Positions 24,391 to 37,446 are shown, counted from the stretch's first letter. The stretch is DNA of 64,000 nucleotides from Apis mellifera (GCF_003254395.2 NC_037642.1:3690501-3754500), one strand, 5' to 3'. Program-made: numbers and translations. The notes: a model not told the origin generated them from the letters alone.

Positions 24391-24654
24391 AGGCACGTTC
24401 CAAAGGAAGCAAGCGAGAATTCTCTTCCTTCTGTGAAACTTCGTGGCTGTAACTACAGGAACGTGATGTATTATTTGAGAAGAGTTTGTATCTAACCGAT
24501 TAGTCGCTTTAGATATATCATTGATCTCTTGTCTGCCGATCTTTCGCCATTATATTCGCTTTCTTGTTTGAAATTGGAATAATGTCGAACAATAATTGAT
24601 TGTAATATTCATCGGATGCAGGCACAAGTAGAAAAAAGATTCATATTTTTATTC

Positions 24655-24671
24655 TTTTTTTTTTTTTTTTT
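24655..24671 (+). repeat. T17 homopolymer
   Basis: Seventeen consecutive T. No target-site duplication or A-tailed element body is seen next to it, so there is no support for a retroposon. Confidence 0.85.
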
Positions 24672-25089
24672 GTAAAAATATTTATCATTACGAATCTGCA
24701 ATGTAAAACAATTTTATCGAGTTTAAAATAATGACCCGGAAATATGATATCAAATGGCATGGAGATATTTGTTTAGTATAGTTCTTCCGTTTAATAAAAA
24801 GCATTTGAAAATTCGAGCCGTACAAAGAGATTTTCCACGATAAATGAATAAAATTCTTCTTCCACGAAAATAAATTCCAGAATTGTCGTGTGCGTTCAAC
24901 AGCAGAGGCCAGGAATTTGAATTAATAGAACGATGTGAAAGGCATGAAAAAAAGGTATTGTTTGGAAATTCAATAATACACGCCTTCATTTATGATAGGT
25001 TAAGAAAACTGCTGTGAAATTAGAAGGAAGTCTTTCGCGTTACACGAATTATTGATAAAGAGAAATTATATTATGAAATTACTTGGAAT

Positions 25090-25106
25090 AAAAAAAAAAA
25101 AAAAAA
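25090..25106 (+). repeat. A17 homopolymer
   Basis: Seventeen consecutive A followed by a GAAA/GATAAA purine-rich run to about 25147. No retroposon body is recognised upstream. Confidence 0.85.
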
Positions 25107-26280
25107 GAAAGGAATGAAATGTTGAAAAAGATAAAAAAAAAGAAAGATTTAGAATCGCTTTGTTTGCACGTTAAAAAAATATTATTGGTAGATATGGGCG
25201 CGTCGCTACAAAAGCCAGTGGGTTGGTAAAAATTTCAATAAACGACGTATATCCGATTGTAATCTAGCGTGATTTATTGTGAATTTTTGTTGCGATACGA
25301 TATTATTTGTAACTGAAGCATATAATGTATAAAAAAGAAAAAAAAAAATTATAGAGGGATTGGAAGAGAGATCGCTATAAATGGCATGTTTGGTTCAGTC
25401 AGCATTTATTGAAATTCAATTCGAAAATATTTCAACTATTTTATATAAAGTTAATCAGTTTCGATCTATGGGATGAAATATCAGCGATATATAGAATTTG
25501 TATTCTTTTCCCTTTCAATTTTATTAATAAACTTTATATTTAATTCATAAAATTATTTATTAAATTATAAAAATTTATGTATTCGTATATTCGCATTATT
25601 TTAATGTTTTGTGCATAAAACACAGTTATTTTAAATTTGAAAATTTATTGCATCTTTTTTCACATACCTACATTCCTATGTAATGTATTAGGTACATTCT
25701 TTCGGATATGTTTTAAAATTCTTTACTAAGTTGTCTGACGTCAAAAGAAGGTCAAAAGAAAGAATTTTAAGTGTTCTATCTTGTATGTGCAATTAATCAT
25801 AGATATTTATAGAATGAATTGGTTTCAATCTAGTTAAAATATCTATAAGATATAAAAAAGAGTCTATTTAAAATATTTTGGAAAATATTTTTAATGTTCG
25901 ATCTTGTAGAATAAAAAAATAATAATATTTATAAGGTCTGTAACATTCATTCTTCAATATTTCTAAAAGCAGCGATAACATGTTAACGTGTCAGTTAAAC
26001 AGTAATAATAAAGTGCTTCATTAGTGTAGGATAAGCTTATTAACACTTTTAAACTATGTTTAAACTTTCTCAATATATCAAATAGTTTATAACAAGACAT
26101 TACATTCATATGCTAATTCAGAATGATAATGTTTAATAATTTTATAGAATTAAATCCAACAAGTATAAAAAAAATACAATAAAAATATATTTTTTTTCAA
26201 ATTTGCAATTCATATTCTCAACAATTGATAATAATTAATATTCATAACCTCGAATTAATATTCATTACAAACATCGCATA

Positions 26281-26930
26281 TTTTTTATCTCACGCATTTC
26301 CCGATCGACCGCAATCGACATTACGTCACTTTACAAAAGGACGAGCTCAACAAGCAGGGATGCAAAAAGGAGAACTACCCCCGAAATCCCCCGTCGAGCA
26401 TACGGAAAAAGGCCCGCAACCGTAACATCTATCGGAACGAGGTCGAGAATTTATTGTAATCCGTCTGGCGTCGAGTATTCTAGGAAAATTCTCAAAGTTC
26501 TCAAACGGTGGTGCGGGGCATTCAGGGTTCCAGGGAGTTCAGGGAGCACAGAACTCCATGGCGAATCTGCCCTTTCCCTCCGTTCTGGCCATCGAAGTTC
26601 TGGCACGGCCGCGATATTGTTAGAACTTTCTTGCAAGGCATGCCGCAACGAGCCAACCACCCCTCGTCCCCCCCCCCCTGAAAACCCGTACGTTTGCACC
26701 CTGTATATCGGAAAAGCCGCGAGCGCCTCTTTAATTGGACGCGGTCAACCATAATTGAAGAACGCCGTGGAAAAAAGTCGTTGGATATTCCGCTCCTTGC
26801 GGCTCTATTGATCCCGCGACCTTCAGACAGGGGAAATTTTCCGCCACGAGGTATTTGCGGGGAAGAATCCTTTTTTGTTAACGCGTTGCATGAGAAGCGT
26901 TCTTCGTGTTTGCACTCTTTCTAAGGTATG
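26281..26930. other. GC-rich island with short direct repeats
   Basis: Strong G+C rise with repeated words: TTCAGGG at 26521 and 26539, GTTCTGGC twice near 26582-26606, and a GGAGTTC/GAACTCC inverted pair at 26534-26557. A C11 run lies at 26668-26678. Frames on both strands (plus 26225-26425 and 26694-26924; minus 26451-26699 and 26522-26752) overlap and are not recognisable proteins. Confidence 0.4.
26668..26678 (+). repeat. C11 homopolymer
   Basis: Eleven consecutive C, unusual in this AT-rich genome and prone to length errors in sequencing. Confidence 0.85.
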
Positions 26931-29149
26931 AAAAGAATTCTTTTTGTGTGTGTTTAATATAGCGATTAGCGAAAGTATTTTTTATTTGATTGTCAATTGA
27001 ATAGGGACAAGATAAAATTGTAATTTTCTTAGATCTATGAAAAGTATATTTGCATAATATCGTGTTATTACCATTTAAATATTATTTAAGAGTATCTTTG
27101 TATTATTGTAAAAGTTTGATAGTATGAAAATTTAAAACTTGATGGAGAGAAATATTATTTGAAAATGAAGATTCTATGGGTAAATATAAATTTACATATC
27201 TTGATTTAAGGTGAATGTCTCTTATCGTATTTTATTATTGTACATTTTTCATCACGTAATTATTTTTGTTACGATATTATTTTCAAAATTCATATTAATT
27301 CATTGATACAAGTATATCTCATTACGTAATTGTACGAAATATAGAAGACGATGTAAGTAAGAAAATGCATAATTGATTAACTCTGTAATTAAACGGGACG
27401 AAATATTTTGCCGCTAATTTGCTGAATAGATCCGGTTGAAGGATAGCTGGGGTGTGGCTAGAGAGTTTACCGGATGTTTAGGTCTAATCAGGATGGATAT
27501 GGCGAGGTGATAATGAGGGGTCGCCACCCTTGGGTGCCACGTGGGACCGAATGAAGACAAATAGCCGAGCTCTACATTCGCAGCCCTGTATAGCACGCTC
27601 ATCGGTGTTGATGGTCGTTGTTATATTCGATGTCAAGCCCTCGCCATGCCTCATTATACGTGTCGCACCAGCGAATGCTGAAAATGAGCTTGTGAGAGCC
27701 ATCGTTTCACAATTGAGCCAATTTTCTTTTTCCTAAACACTGTTTACGATATTAATTTTTTATATATTTATATTTTGATAATTAACGAGAAAGATCTTTT
27801 TTTTTTCATCTTTTTTTTTGTTTACAATTTTTTTCTTATTATGTTTTTCTCTCTCTTTTTTAAAAATTTAAATTAATTTTCAAATAGATCTGAAATTGTT
27901 GCAATTCTATTAAAATCTTTGAGTTAAGTAGTCGATTATAAACACTTAAATTTTTTAATATTCTTGATCGAGTTTCAAAATTAGTAATTAAGTAGTTTTT
28001 AAATTCTAGAACTTGACGGTATAAAGTTTAGATTGAGAATTTATATTACATGTATATTCTCGTCCTAAGCTTTTTCTTACTCATTAAAAATAAGTAGAAT
28101 TTAAATACAAATAAACATATAGCAAGAAATAGTTTTATGTAGCATTAAATTTATTCAAAATCCAGATTTGTTTAATCAAGAATTAATTATTATAATTAAA
28201 AATTTCAAAATAAAAATTTAAATAAATCAAAAAGATACTTCTATCACACGAAATTAAATAATACTTATAAATTCATTTTCGTTGAACAAAATTATTTTAT
28301 TCTTATTGCAAGGATACTGAAAAATTTAATTTTAAAATTATCAAGGATGAAAAATGACGATGTCTTTTTTATTCTTTTACTGATCATGAAGAATGAAGAA
28401 CATTCTACCCACATTCTATCAATTTAAACAATTACCTTTAAGTATTTTCTCAAAAGAGGTATATGAATATCCCATAAAATAAAGTGCTAAATGTGCAGTG
28501 AAATAATGGCTGTATCCATATATTCACGTTCGAAATCCACAGGTCGTTGTATACGACATGCGGGAAGAACAGAAAAAGTCGAATTAAGTTTCGTGGGGGG
28601 TAAAGGCATTTCGAATTCAATGATGATCCTGACACTGCGCGTGTAGTGGGAGGAATCGGGAAGAAGGGCGGTGCCGAGGCTCTTCTTTTTCCATTCTAAT
28701 AAAAATTCGCTGCAAATAATGAAAATCGATGTACAGGGGAAGGATGAAATATTTCAATGCTTCAATAAGTTGCACAAGTTTTTTCTTCTTTTTCTTCTTG
28801 TATTTTTAGATGGAATGTAAAAGAAAGAAAATTACTTTCTTTAAAAAGAAACGAATATAATTACGTGTAATTATTTTAATCTAAATATTGAATATATATA
28901 ATGGTTATAAAGTAGATCATCTCAAGTAATTTTAAATATTTTTATTTTTTATATTTTTAAGAATTTTATTTGTATACAAATTATAAGAATTACTATAAAA
29001 ATTACTATAAAAATTATTCCTTATATGAATTCTCTTCAATAATGAGATAAAGATAATTTCATTATATAACGTTACAAACATTCGTCGAAATTACGAATAA
29101 CTCTAAGTTCAAAGAATTTTCAATCCTTCAATCATTGAAGGATTATAAA
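26931..29149. other. AT-rich stretch with one island
   Basis: AT-rich, except for 27400-27720, which has raised G+C and short frames on both strands, and 28480-28700. TTTTTTTT runs occur near 27798-27839. No gene is recognised. Confidence 0.55.
29122..29144. repeat. 11-bp perfect palindrome with 1-base centre
   Basis: AATCCTTCAAT and ATTGAAGGATT are exact reverse complements flanking a single C at 29133. The 23-base dyad has effectively no loop, so it fits a dimer binding site or cruciform better than an RNA hairpin. Confidence 0.85.
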
Positions 29150-29560
29150 CACGGTATTCGCGAATTCAATTAAAAATCCACGAACTGCTATGAAAGTCCA
29201 TCCTTCGACCAAGAACAAACGACGAGCCATTGTAAACAGATTCCCAGTAATAAAGTCGTCCTCTTCATGTCGACTAGACACACTTCAGTAAAGCAGCAAC
29301 CAACTGGACATTGAACGCTTTGTTCATTGAGTACTCGGGGCAGCCATAAACTTCCACACTGTTGAAGAAGAGCAGTTAAACCGTGCGAAAGAGCGGGCCA
29401 GCGGTTAATTTTAGAACCGTAAGATTCCATCGTTCCGCGAGTCTTTTGCCAGGCTGGTATGATAGATTCTGTGTTTCATGCCGCCGGCGCGTAAACCGTC
29501 CTTAAATCAGTTTCCCTGGGGCTCTGCAATCGGGTCGAAACTGTGGAAAATTGAAATATG
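29150..29560. other. GC-balanced island with a minus-strand frame
   Basis: A patch of balanced composition inside AT-rich DNA. It contains the minus frame 29188-29430. Upstream on the minus strand, a pyrimidine-AG acceptor-like TTTTCCACAG lies near 29541-29550, which would suit an internal exon, but no good donor follows. Confidence 0.35.
29188..29430 (-). other. Unassigned 80-codon frame with signal-peptide-like internal start
   Basis: An internal in-frame ATG at 29266-29268 gives MKRTTLLLGICLQWLVVCSW, with a basic start, a hydrophobic core and small/polar residues after. That is the layout of a secretory signal peptide, but the frame stops six codons later. It could be a first exon whose donor lies before the stop (a weak TTG|GTCGAA is present), or chance. 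No family is recognised. Confidence 0.15.
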
Positions 29561-30600
29561 AACGAAAATTGAAGGCAAGTTTTCTTACTTTTATAATTTT
29601 TCAATAAATGAAGAATTATCAAGAGAAATATATTTTAATATATTTTATATCGAAGAATTTGATGATTTCCATTCATTTCAAAATCGTGAAATATATTCAT
29701 GAAATCTCCGAACAAAATTTCCTTTTAAATTATTGCATTTTGTATAAGAGATAGTAAAACATTTTATACATATTTAAGAGTTATTATAAATCAATAAACT
29801 ATATAAATATCTAATTATATCAAATAACTTATTTATATCCTTAATTATTAACTCATAAATTTTAATATTAAAAAATCACAAATAATATCTAATATTCCTA
29901 TAATAATCGATAAAATTCTATATACAAAAAATTATATAACAATTTAATTTGATAACTTTTCGATTTCTAAACTTTATCCACGATTTTCTTCTGTTAAAAC
30001 TAGAAAGAGAAGTCTAATTGGTATACATATACCCGTAGAGAATGCTCAGCCTATTCCTCGTGGACACACACCACGCTTTCATCCTGAGTTACGTCGACAC
30101 TAAACCGTATATCGCACGCGAGTGCCAGCCTTATCGTTAAGAGCAACATACCTGATTATAATCCCGACGAACCTTCGCTTAGATATTATCCCTACCATAT
30201 GGATTTATCGACCCCACTTCCACTCGACTGGCCTCGAAAAGGGGTTAAGAAGTCGTTTCGGTTCATTCCCTTCTTTTTTTTTTCCTCCCGCTTTCCCTTG
30301 TTTTATGCACCGAGTATTTTATCCGTTCTATTTGTTTATACTTTCGACGGATAAATAAAAATTCGCGAATGATCCCAGCGGCGCTCTTCTACCCGGTCAA
30401 AATAGAAAATTTGCGTATTCTTTGTTTCCTCAACGACCGGCAGTGTTTATTTGGGATTCGAAATTACGAGAAAGAGTTGCTCTGGAGCAGGGTTGTTTCT
30501 ATCCTGTTAGTTAGATTGGTTAGGTTTTATATACGTTATGTTGTTTTGAGATCGGTATTGGATTTCGAGTGAATTGTTTTTGAAACTCGATAAATGTTTA
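29561..30600. other. AT-rich stretch followed by a mild island
   Basis: 29561-30000 is very AT-rich. 30010-30600 is more balanced, with short plus frames (30122-30358, 30369-30572) that I cannot assign. Confidence 0.5.
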
Positions 30601-33600
30601 GATTTTTAAAGGAGAAAAAATTCTACGGATTGTTCGCTAAAATTTATTTTATTTTTTTTTTTTTCACGTATTCATGACGATGTTTGGTTTAATGAAATTT
30701 ATCAGAAAGGTTTCTGTCATAATAAATCATTTGATCCCTGTATCTAATTTAACACGTGCTTCGAATATTTTCTTCGAAGAGAGGAGAAAAAATAGGACGA
30801 CTGTTGGATTTTTTTTACGAGAAAGAACAAAAAAGATGAGTAAAAGAAATAATTATTAAGAAAAAAAAAATAAGAAATGTTTTGATATAATAAGTGGCCT
30901 TTTTATTCAATTAGATGATTATTCGTACTATAATTTATTTATCAGGAATATAAGAAATATAATAGCTATAATAATTATAAAAAAATTCATAATGTAAAGG
31001 AAATTAAATAATATATAAAGAAAATAATTAATAACAATCAGAATTAGAGACCTAAAGAGATATATCGATAATAGAAAATATATTTAATTCTGCTATCGAA
31101 ATTTGCATAATAATATTCTGAATATGACATGACAAATATGGTATATAATTATATTCAAAGATTTATTTTATAATATTAATAAAAAGAAACGAAGAAATAA
31201 TTACTTTTAAATAATTTCTGACAACTTGTAAAAAAGAGTATAAAAAGAGAATAATTGCAAAGTAATCGATATTAAAAAAGCAATGCCTTCTCCCTTCCAT
31301 GGTGATATTATAAAGGACCATCGTTTCTTTTTTAAAACGTAGAATAACCCGACACATCCTGTGTAACAGCCACGTTGCGGATTAAAGGGAAACTAGAGTT
31401 GATCGAAGGTACAAAGTCAAAGTTGAAAGTGGATAGGGCTTTCAAGTGGCATTGTGTCGACGACAAAACTCTACTGCCGCTTTAATATAACTTTCCACGG
31501 TAATGCATTGAACCAGATGTAATCTTACTCGATAGTTTGGAAATTGCAAGTATCCGCGCCGTTAAAACTTGATTCTGCATTCTTACGAATAATTTCAATT
31601 CAATTCACGGTTCTATGAAGAATCAAAAAATGTTAATAATCGTGGATAATTGTATATGATGTGCACAATGAACAGAAAAAAAAATAAAATTGCATAAAAA
31701 AGATAATTTATCTTATTCAGCATTCGTTGTTTCATGGAAGCAATCATGCTGATTGAGACGTTGCTGAATTTGAATCAGAAATCAAGTCTAGAAATTACTT
31801 TATGAAACTTTACAGTTTCTGGGAACAATACACTAGGTTGTTAGGATTACTAGAATTGGATACATTGGATTGCATATTTGCCAGTGCACGCTCAATGGCA
31901 ATAGACGTATTATAAATCCGGAACACGAATTCTCCTTTGGGCCTAATTCTCTGCTCCCAAAATTACCTCTTGGATGGGGGAATAAACCCAGGAGAACTGT
32001 CTAAGATGGTGATATGGATATTGATCGGATCAATTATAACTTTGTATGTGTTCTAAATTCGAGTTAAAGAGCTAAAGAAAATACGATTTAAAAAAATAAT
32101 CAATTAACGAAAAATATGCTTATATTATCTAATTTGGAGAATTTAGCAATTTTTTTTTAACAATGTAATTTTTAAAAAAAAAATGGAATATTATAAAAGA
32201 TAATTGTGTTTCGTTTAACAATGTGAAGTTTTTATTCAAAATATGAAGAGACGTTTGTAAATTGAATGGTTTAACAAATAATTAAAATTCATGAAGATGA
32301 ACGACTCACTGTGAATATCATTATAATCGTCAATATTAATTCTGTACATCAGTAGGATTATAAATTTCCAATAAACAATCGAAAATGAGATCGTTGAATA
32401 ATAAATGCTTTCATACTGCAACACAATTACGAGGAATATAATAAATAGCAGGATTAATTTAAAAATCACATTTTTATCCATTCGTAAATTATTTACATTT
32501 ATTTGCAAGATGAGATATAAAAATCCATAATTTTAATCAACTGAGTTATGAATAATAAATTACAATAATTATAATTATATTGATTACAATATTATAGAGA
32601 AAGTTTCAAAAATGAATCAAAATGTATTTCCCGATTAAAATTATAGAATTTTATCGAGCGATATTTTTAGAAGAAATTATTTTTTCTTCTATGCTACGAA
32701 AAATTCACGCAAAAGAAAAATTCTTTCGTGGTTTTACTTGGATTTAACAAATTTCAGCACTGACACGTGCTATCTAATTGGCAGTAAAACCTAGAGGAAT
32801 GTTTCCAAGAAAGTTTCAAGCGACTTATCGCCGATTTTCAGGAGGCATATTGCGACGATATCGCGTGTACATAGCTATTACCAATGTGGGTGTGCTTTAA
32901 TTCCTCGTACAAGGGAACACTAACGAGACTTCCTTAGTAGAGTTGTAAATCTCTTTGTAGATTAATGGTAAATGTGACACAATTGTCATTTACGTAAAAA
33001 TAATTTATGTAATTAGGAAGTGAAGAAAGATTAACTTTTGGGAAACAAAGCACTCAGACTTTCATTAATTTAACCTAAGCTTGTGTAAACTTTTTTTTTT
33101 AATTCTACAGAATATAAAATTTACTAGAATATACTTTGAAAATTCGATTCTGGAAACTGAAACAAACTTTAAAGTTAATAAACAAAAATGTCGATCGAGA
33201 TATTTATTATATAATATTTATTAAGTTATAAATAAATGAAGACATACAAATAAAATTGCTCTATCTTCTTACACTCTGTTAATTTTATCTAATACTAATT
33301 TTATTTATTTTACTTTTAAAGATAGATATTCTTCGAAAATGTTCTTCGAATATTGAATAATTGAAAATATAATGATTTTTCATAAAAAAAAAATTCGTGA
33401 TGTAATTTTACGATGCAAGGTAATATTTACAGATTTCTATTAAAAATTATCTTGAACTCATTTATCAGAGTAATTTATAATAAATAACCTAATAATGGAA
33501 GTAGAGAATGAAAACATCAAGGAACACACAAAATGACAACATAATGTCTACCAATGTAAACAGAATTAACAATATCAATAGTAGATGAAAAATAGCGATA

Positions 33601-36100
33601 TATCTAATGGAAACATTATTCATGTTGTGTTGTAATGCTTGCGTGCAAATTCTGCGCACAGAAAAAGACTATTAAGCAAATACTGGGAAACTGCGATGAA
33701 TGATTTCAACGAACGGAAAAATAGAGAGAGAGAAAGGAAAAAAAGAAAAAGAAAAAAGAAAAAAATTCTGATAAATTCATAAAACACTTCTTGCGTTTCC
33801 TCGTAATCGTTCAAAAGACAACATCCCTGTATGAAAGTGTTGAGTATTGCATCAATGAACAGTAGAGAATCAAACGATCGAGCATTGGAGTTTTCAGAAA
33901 AAAATCAATTCATTCGTGGAGGCATCCGCTGATGTGCAATCCCGTCGATTAACCTCTCAACATCCAGGCCACGTCAATCTTAGTTAGAATTACTTAAGCT
34001 TGCCGAGTGTAACGGAACACTATTATTGTCGATAGCATCCAGATGACAAATGATCCAAGGAAGTACAAATGGCATTAACCTCAGATTGTTCTCGCGTCTT
34101 TCAAGTTCAAGATAATTGCTTCTTGTGTATGGATTCTTTGCTCTTATAATATCTTACAATTTCATAAAGATAATTCAAAATATGATCCATTAGTTTGAGA
34201 AAATAAATTATATTTAATTTTATTTGTTTTATAACTCAATTATCTATTTATTGTAAGTAAATCTATTTAGATTTACATGTGTTATTCTTAAATGTGTTAT
34301 TCTATGTTTTTTCACTCTGTCTAGTTAATAAATATATTGTTATCTTCATTCAGGAATAAATTGTATTTATTAAACAGTCTTTATTTAAATCTTGAATATA
34401 TTTACATACATAATTGAATACTTGATTTCATGAAATTTATTATCGCGATTCCCATTCAGCTTATAATATTAAGCAAATGTTTTGTGCAAATATAATGTTA
34501 AAATTATTTAATGATGCGATATTACTGTGCTGAATGAATATGGAAGAATCAATGGATTTTTATATATTTCATTGGATTAATAAATTTTAAAATCCTATGA
34601 ATTTCAAGGTACATTGTATATGATTGGATGAGGAAAACCGTTTAAGTTGTCAAATCGTTTTGCATCGAAGGATTATTATCGATTAAATCTATCTCGAATT
34701 TTAAAAATATTTTGCTTTTGCAAAAATTTTTAGTCTCGACATTGTTAACGTTACAAGATACATTAAACTAACTGGCTAATAAAGAATCATTTCATCGTGC
34801 AAGACACGAGGCACATGGTGCAACTGTCAAAACATAGAGACTGTTCGTTCGAACTGAAGGATCTCAGTTGGCTGGTGGTTCTTCTGCGAAATCTATTTCG
34901 GTGAGATATCACGTGCTGTTCATTCGTGGGCTAACAGCCTCGGCTGTGTGTGATGATTAAAATTGATCCGCCTACAATCACGGGAAAATATGAAGGGTTC
35001 TGTTGAAGCTGTTACAATGATCGTGGAGAGGAGATAAGACATTTCCTCGAGAATCATGCGCTTTTAAGACCAACCGTTTTAATCCAATAGCCAGAGCCCT
35101 GGTTGATCCGATAGCCTCGTTTTTATTAAAATGAAATGAGAAATTATATCGGTTGTTACTATCTAATTGACGATTTTCGTTATTTTATATTCTTTTACAA
35201 TTAAGTTTAATACTCCTCAATCCTGAAACAGAAACAGAAATAGAAAATGAAAAAAAATAATTATTATAGCGTAAAATATGCTTTGCATATCAAAAATATC
35301 GTGAATTAATAAAAATTATTGCACTTAATAATAAAAATGGTAAACTATGAGTATAATTATATACTGTGAATAAAAATTAGGTAATATGCACCATTTAAAT
35401 TGAAGTATTGAGAATGAAATAATTCGAAGCGACGTAGTAATAAACAGCAATTATTCGATTCTAATGTAGATATACGAGGTAATTTAAACCTTTCGTGTTC
35501 ATGGTAATAATAACCTTGTTAGATCCATGATGACATATTCTTTTTTATATCACGAATATAAATTAGAAATTGTATAAAAAGCAGTGCGTCTCTAATTAAT
35601 TAAATTTTATGTTATTTAATTAAGTATTATATTAGAAGAAAATATATTCAAAAGGTTAATCAAAAACAATTCTCTTTTTTATGATTAAAATTATTTTATA
35701 TCAGAAACAATTTTCAAAAATTGTTACTATAAATTTCTTAATCATTTATAATAGTGAAAAGTTTAATACTTTTTTAATTATCTCATTTTTTGAAAAATTT
35801 CTTTAAAATTATAAAATATCTATCATTTTCGATCTCAATTTTTTTTTATATCGAGTGAATTAATTTACAAAGATTTAAAAAATGGAAAATTTTAATATTA
35901 GATATATAAATACTCGATTTTAAAAACTATCTCAAATAAATAAACTAATATATATTTATACAAAATCTTCATTCCATAAGTGAACAATCAGATATTTGAA
36001 AAAAATAATATCCACTATATCAGAATAAGAATAAAAATTCAATATTCTTTCAAAAAAAATTCTTCATAACAATTATTCTTCTCTCGAACGATGCAAGGTT
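30601..36100. other. 5.5-kb AT-rich desert
   Basis: The longest nearly uniform AT-rich block. Small balanced patches occur at 31360-31600, 31860-32010, 32700-32960, 33880-34060 and 34780-35120. There is an A/G run near 33719-33766. No frame exceeds about 90 codons, and none is recognisable. Scaffold-attachment behaviour is possible for such DNA but not shown. Confidence 0.6.
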
Positions 36101-36878
36101 TCAGTCATCCGAATAACCCACCTTTCAATTAATTCGTAGAATCGATATTCCATTCGTATTCAAACTCGAGAAAAAAAATTTATACAATCGAGGAGCGCCG
36201 TATAATATTGCCTTCTCTTTCGCGAAAAGAAGCACTTTCTCGATGTTCGATGACAGTGCAAACAATGATTGGCGTACACATATAAATCGTTGAAAAATTA
36301 CGAGCAACGTGAGGATCGAGCGTTCTACCGCACTCCAGATGAATAGCGTCAATTTCTGAAACCGTACGAGCATCTACACCAATAACCTCATCCCGCATTT
36401 ACCGTGCAACGAGTTCTATAGGTAATGGAAGGTCTCTTTCACGGGGCAATATCACGATCCACATTCGCAGTAGTAAGATATTCATTCGGATGGAGTATTT
36501 AAATCCGATTAATTTCGTTTTGCATTAAATCAAGTACATATACTGGAATCATTAATAACAAGGATTATTAAGATTTTTTATTTCACTACTTTTTTTAATA
36601 AATATAACACATGCGTTATAATAAAAAAAAAGTGTTAATATTCGACGAAAGAAATGAAAACTAACTAAGATTTATACGATTCTGCCTTATTCACAAATTA
36701 TCGTGTAAAGAAGAGCAAAGAGTATTCGATCAGTACTCGAAGAAGAGAATAAAAAAAGAAAAGGGATAGAGGAAACGTCAAAAGTTAAGAAAAGTGCCTC
36801 TTTAAAAGCTCCATGGGTGGTATACGTCGTAGTGAGCGTTAAAACACGCAACCTCTCTTTATGCCGGACCGGCTGACC
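36101..36878. other. Mixed sequence upstream of a motif pair
   Basis: 36100-36480 is balanced, with minus-strand frames of 72-82 codons that are not recognised. 36480-36780 is AT-rich. CpG content then rises towards 36879. Confidence 0.45.
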
Positions 36879-36897
36879 GCCGGAAGTCGCCATCTTT
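36879..36897 (-). promoter_or_regulatory. ETS + YY1-type motif pair, candidate minus-strand promoter
   Basis: GCCGGAAGT (ETS core GGAA, 36879-36887) is followed by CGCCATCTT (36889-36897), which on the minus strand reads AAGATGGCG, a YY1-type initiator motif. This pairing is common at animal housekeeping promoters. On the minus strand the ATG of the YY1 word (36891-36893) opens MATSGGQPVRHKER and more, a plausible but unrecognised N-terminus. CpG density is high on both sides (36830-36950). Confidence 0.35.
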
Positions 36898-36975
36898 ATC
36901 AACGGATCGCGCGTTGGCGAGGGCGTCACGCGCGAAAACGCTTTACCAAAAAAACTCGGCTCTGATCGGCCACGA
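36898..36975. other. CpG-rich link to the purine tract
   Basis: Dense CpG words (GATCGCGCG, GTCACGCGCG) join the motif pair to the purine tract. If transcription runs on the minus strand, this would be core-promoter-proximal DNA. Confidence 0.35.
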
Positions 36976-37446
36976 TAGGAGGAAAAAGATGGAATGGTAG
37001 AGCAGAGAGAGAGAGAGAGAATGGAGAGATACTAGCACTACTTACAAGAGAGATGAAGATAAGATTTTCATAGAGAGAGAGAGAGAGACAAAAAGGAAGT
37101 ATGCGTAGAGAAAAAAAGAGGAAATATTGGGCGAAGGTGAGGAGGAAACACATGTATGAAGGAAAAAAAAAAGAAAAAAGGAGAAAATGAAGAGGTGTGG
37201 GGAAAGGGTTGGTGATGAAAAGGCAAAAAAGAAAGATAGAAATCGGTATGAGAGAGATGAGACGGAAGAGAAGATGAGAAAGCGGAGAATAAAAGTAAAA
37301 CTGGCAAGTGAAAAAAGATAGCGGGTTAAAGTAGAAAATCGAAAGAAGATGCGCATAGAAAATTGAAGCGAACGAGAAGAAAAATGAGAAATCACGAGAA
37401 AGAAGAGGAAAAGAGAAAGAGAGAGAGAGAGAAGGGAGGAGGAAAA
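36976..37446 (+). repeat. Long purine-dominant tract
   Basis: About 470 bases that are mostly A/G on the plus strand. Uninterrupted parts include 37004-37021 and the 51-base 37396-37446, with several GAGAGA blocks. Antisense it reads as Ser/Phe/Leu-rich frames of 188 and 197 codons, which I treat as artefacts. It is the largest strand-asymmetric tract in the window. Confidence 0.8.

Larger units (their letters stand above)
23901..26280. other. Long AT-rich stretch
   Basis: AT-rich, with one balanced patch at 24240-24600. It holds homopolymers (T17, A17) and an 11-bp tandem repeat. The minus frame 24750-24989 (79 codons) is unassigned. I see no gene. Confidence 0.55.

Noticed and set aside
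24655..25147. T17 and A17 runs as possible retroposon ends
   Set aside because: No element body, poly(A)-tailed coding remnant or target-site duplication found around them.
26477..26492. HSE-like and STAT-like words (ATTCTAGGAAAATTCT)
   Set aside because: TTCNNNGAA and three nTTCn/nGAAn pentamers overlap, but spacing is off by one and such words occur many times by chance in 64 kb.
28811..28821. TGGAATGTAAA, matching the start of miR-1
   Set aside because: The match ends after 11 bases and there is no complementary arm upstream at hairpin distance. It is an A-rich chance match.
33719..33766. Minus-strand hydrophobic frame at 33620-33814
   Set aside because: The Phe/Leu-rich centre is the antisense of an A/G-rich run, so the membrane-like profile is compositional.
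33841..33854. TGAGTATTGCATCA, close to the start of miR-12
   Set aside because: One mismatch inside the conserved part, and no downstream complementary arm, so no precursor hairpin.
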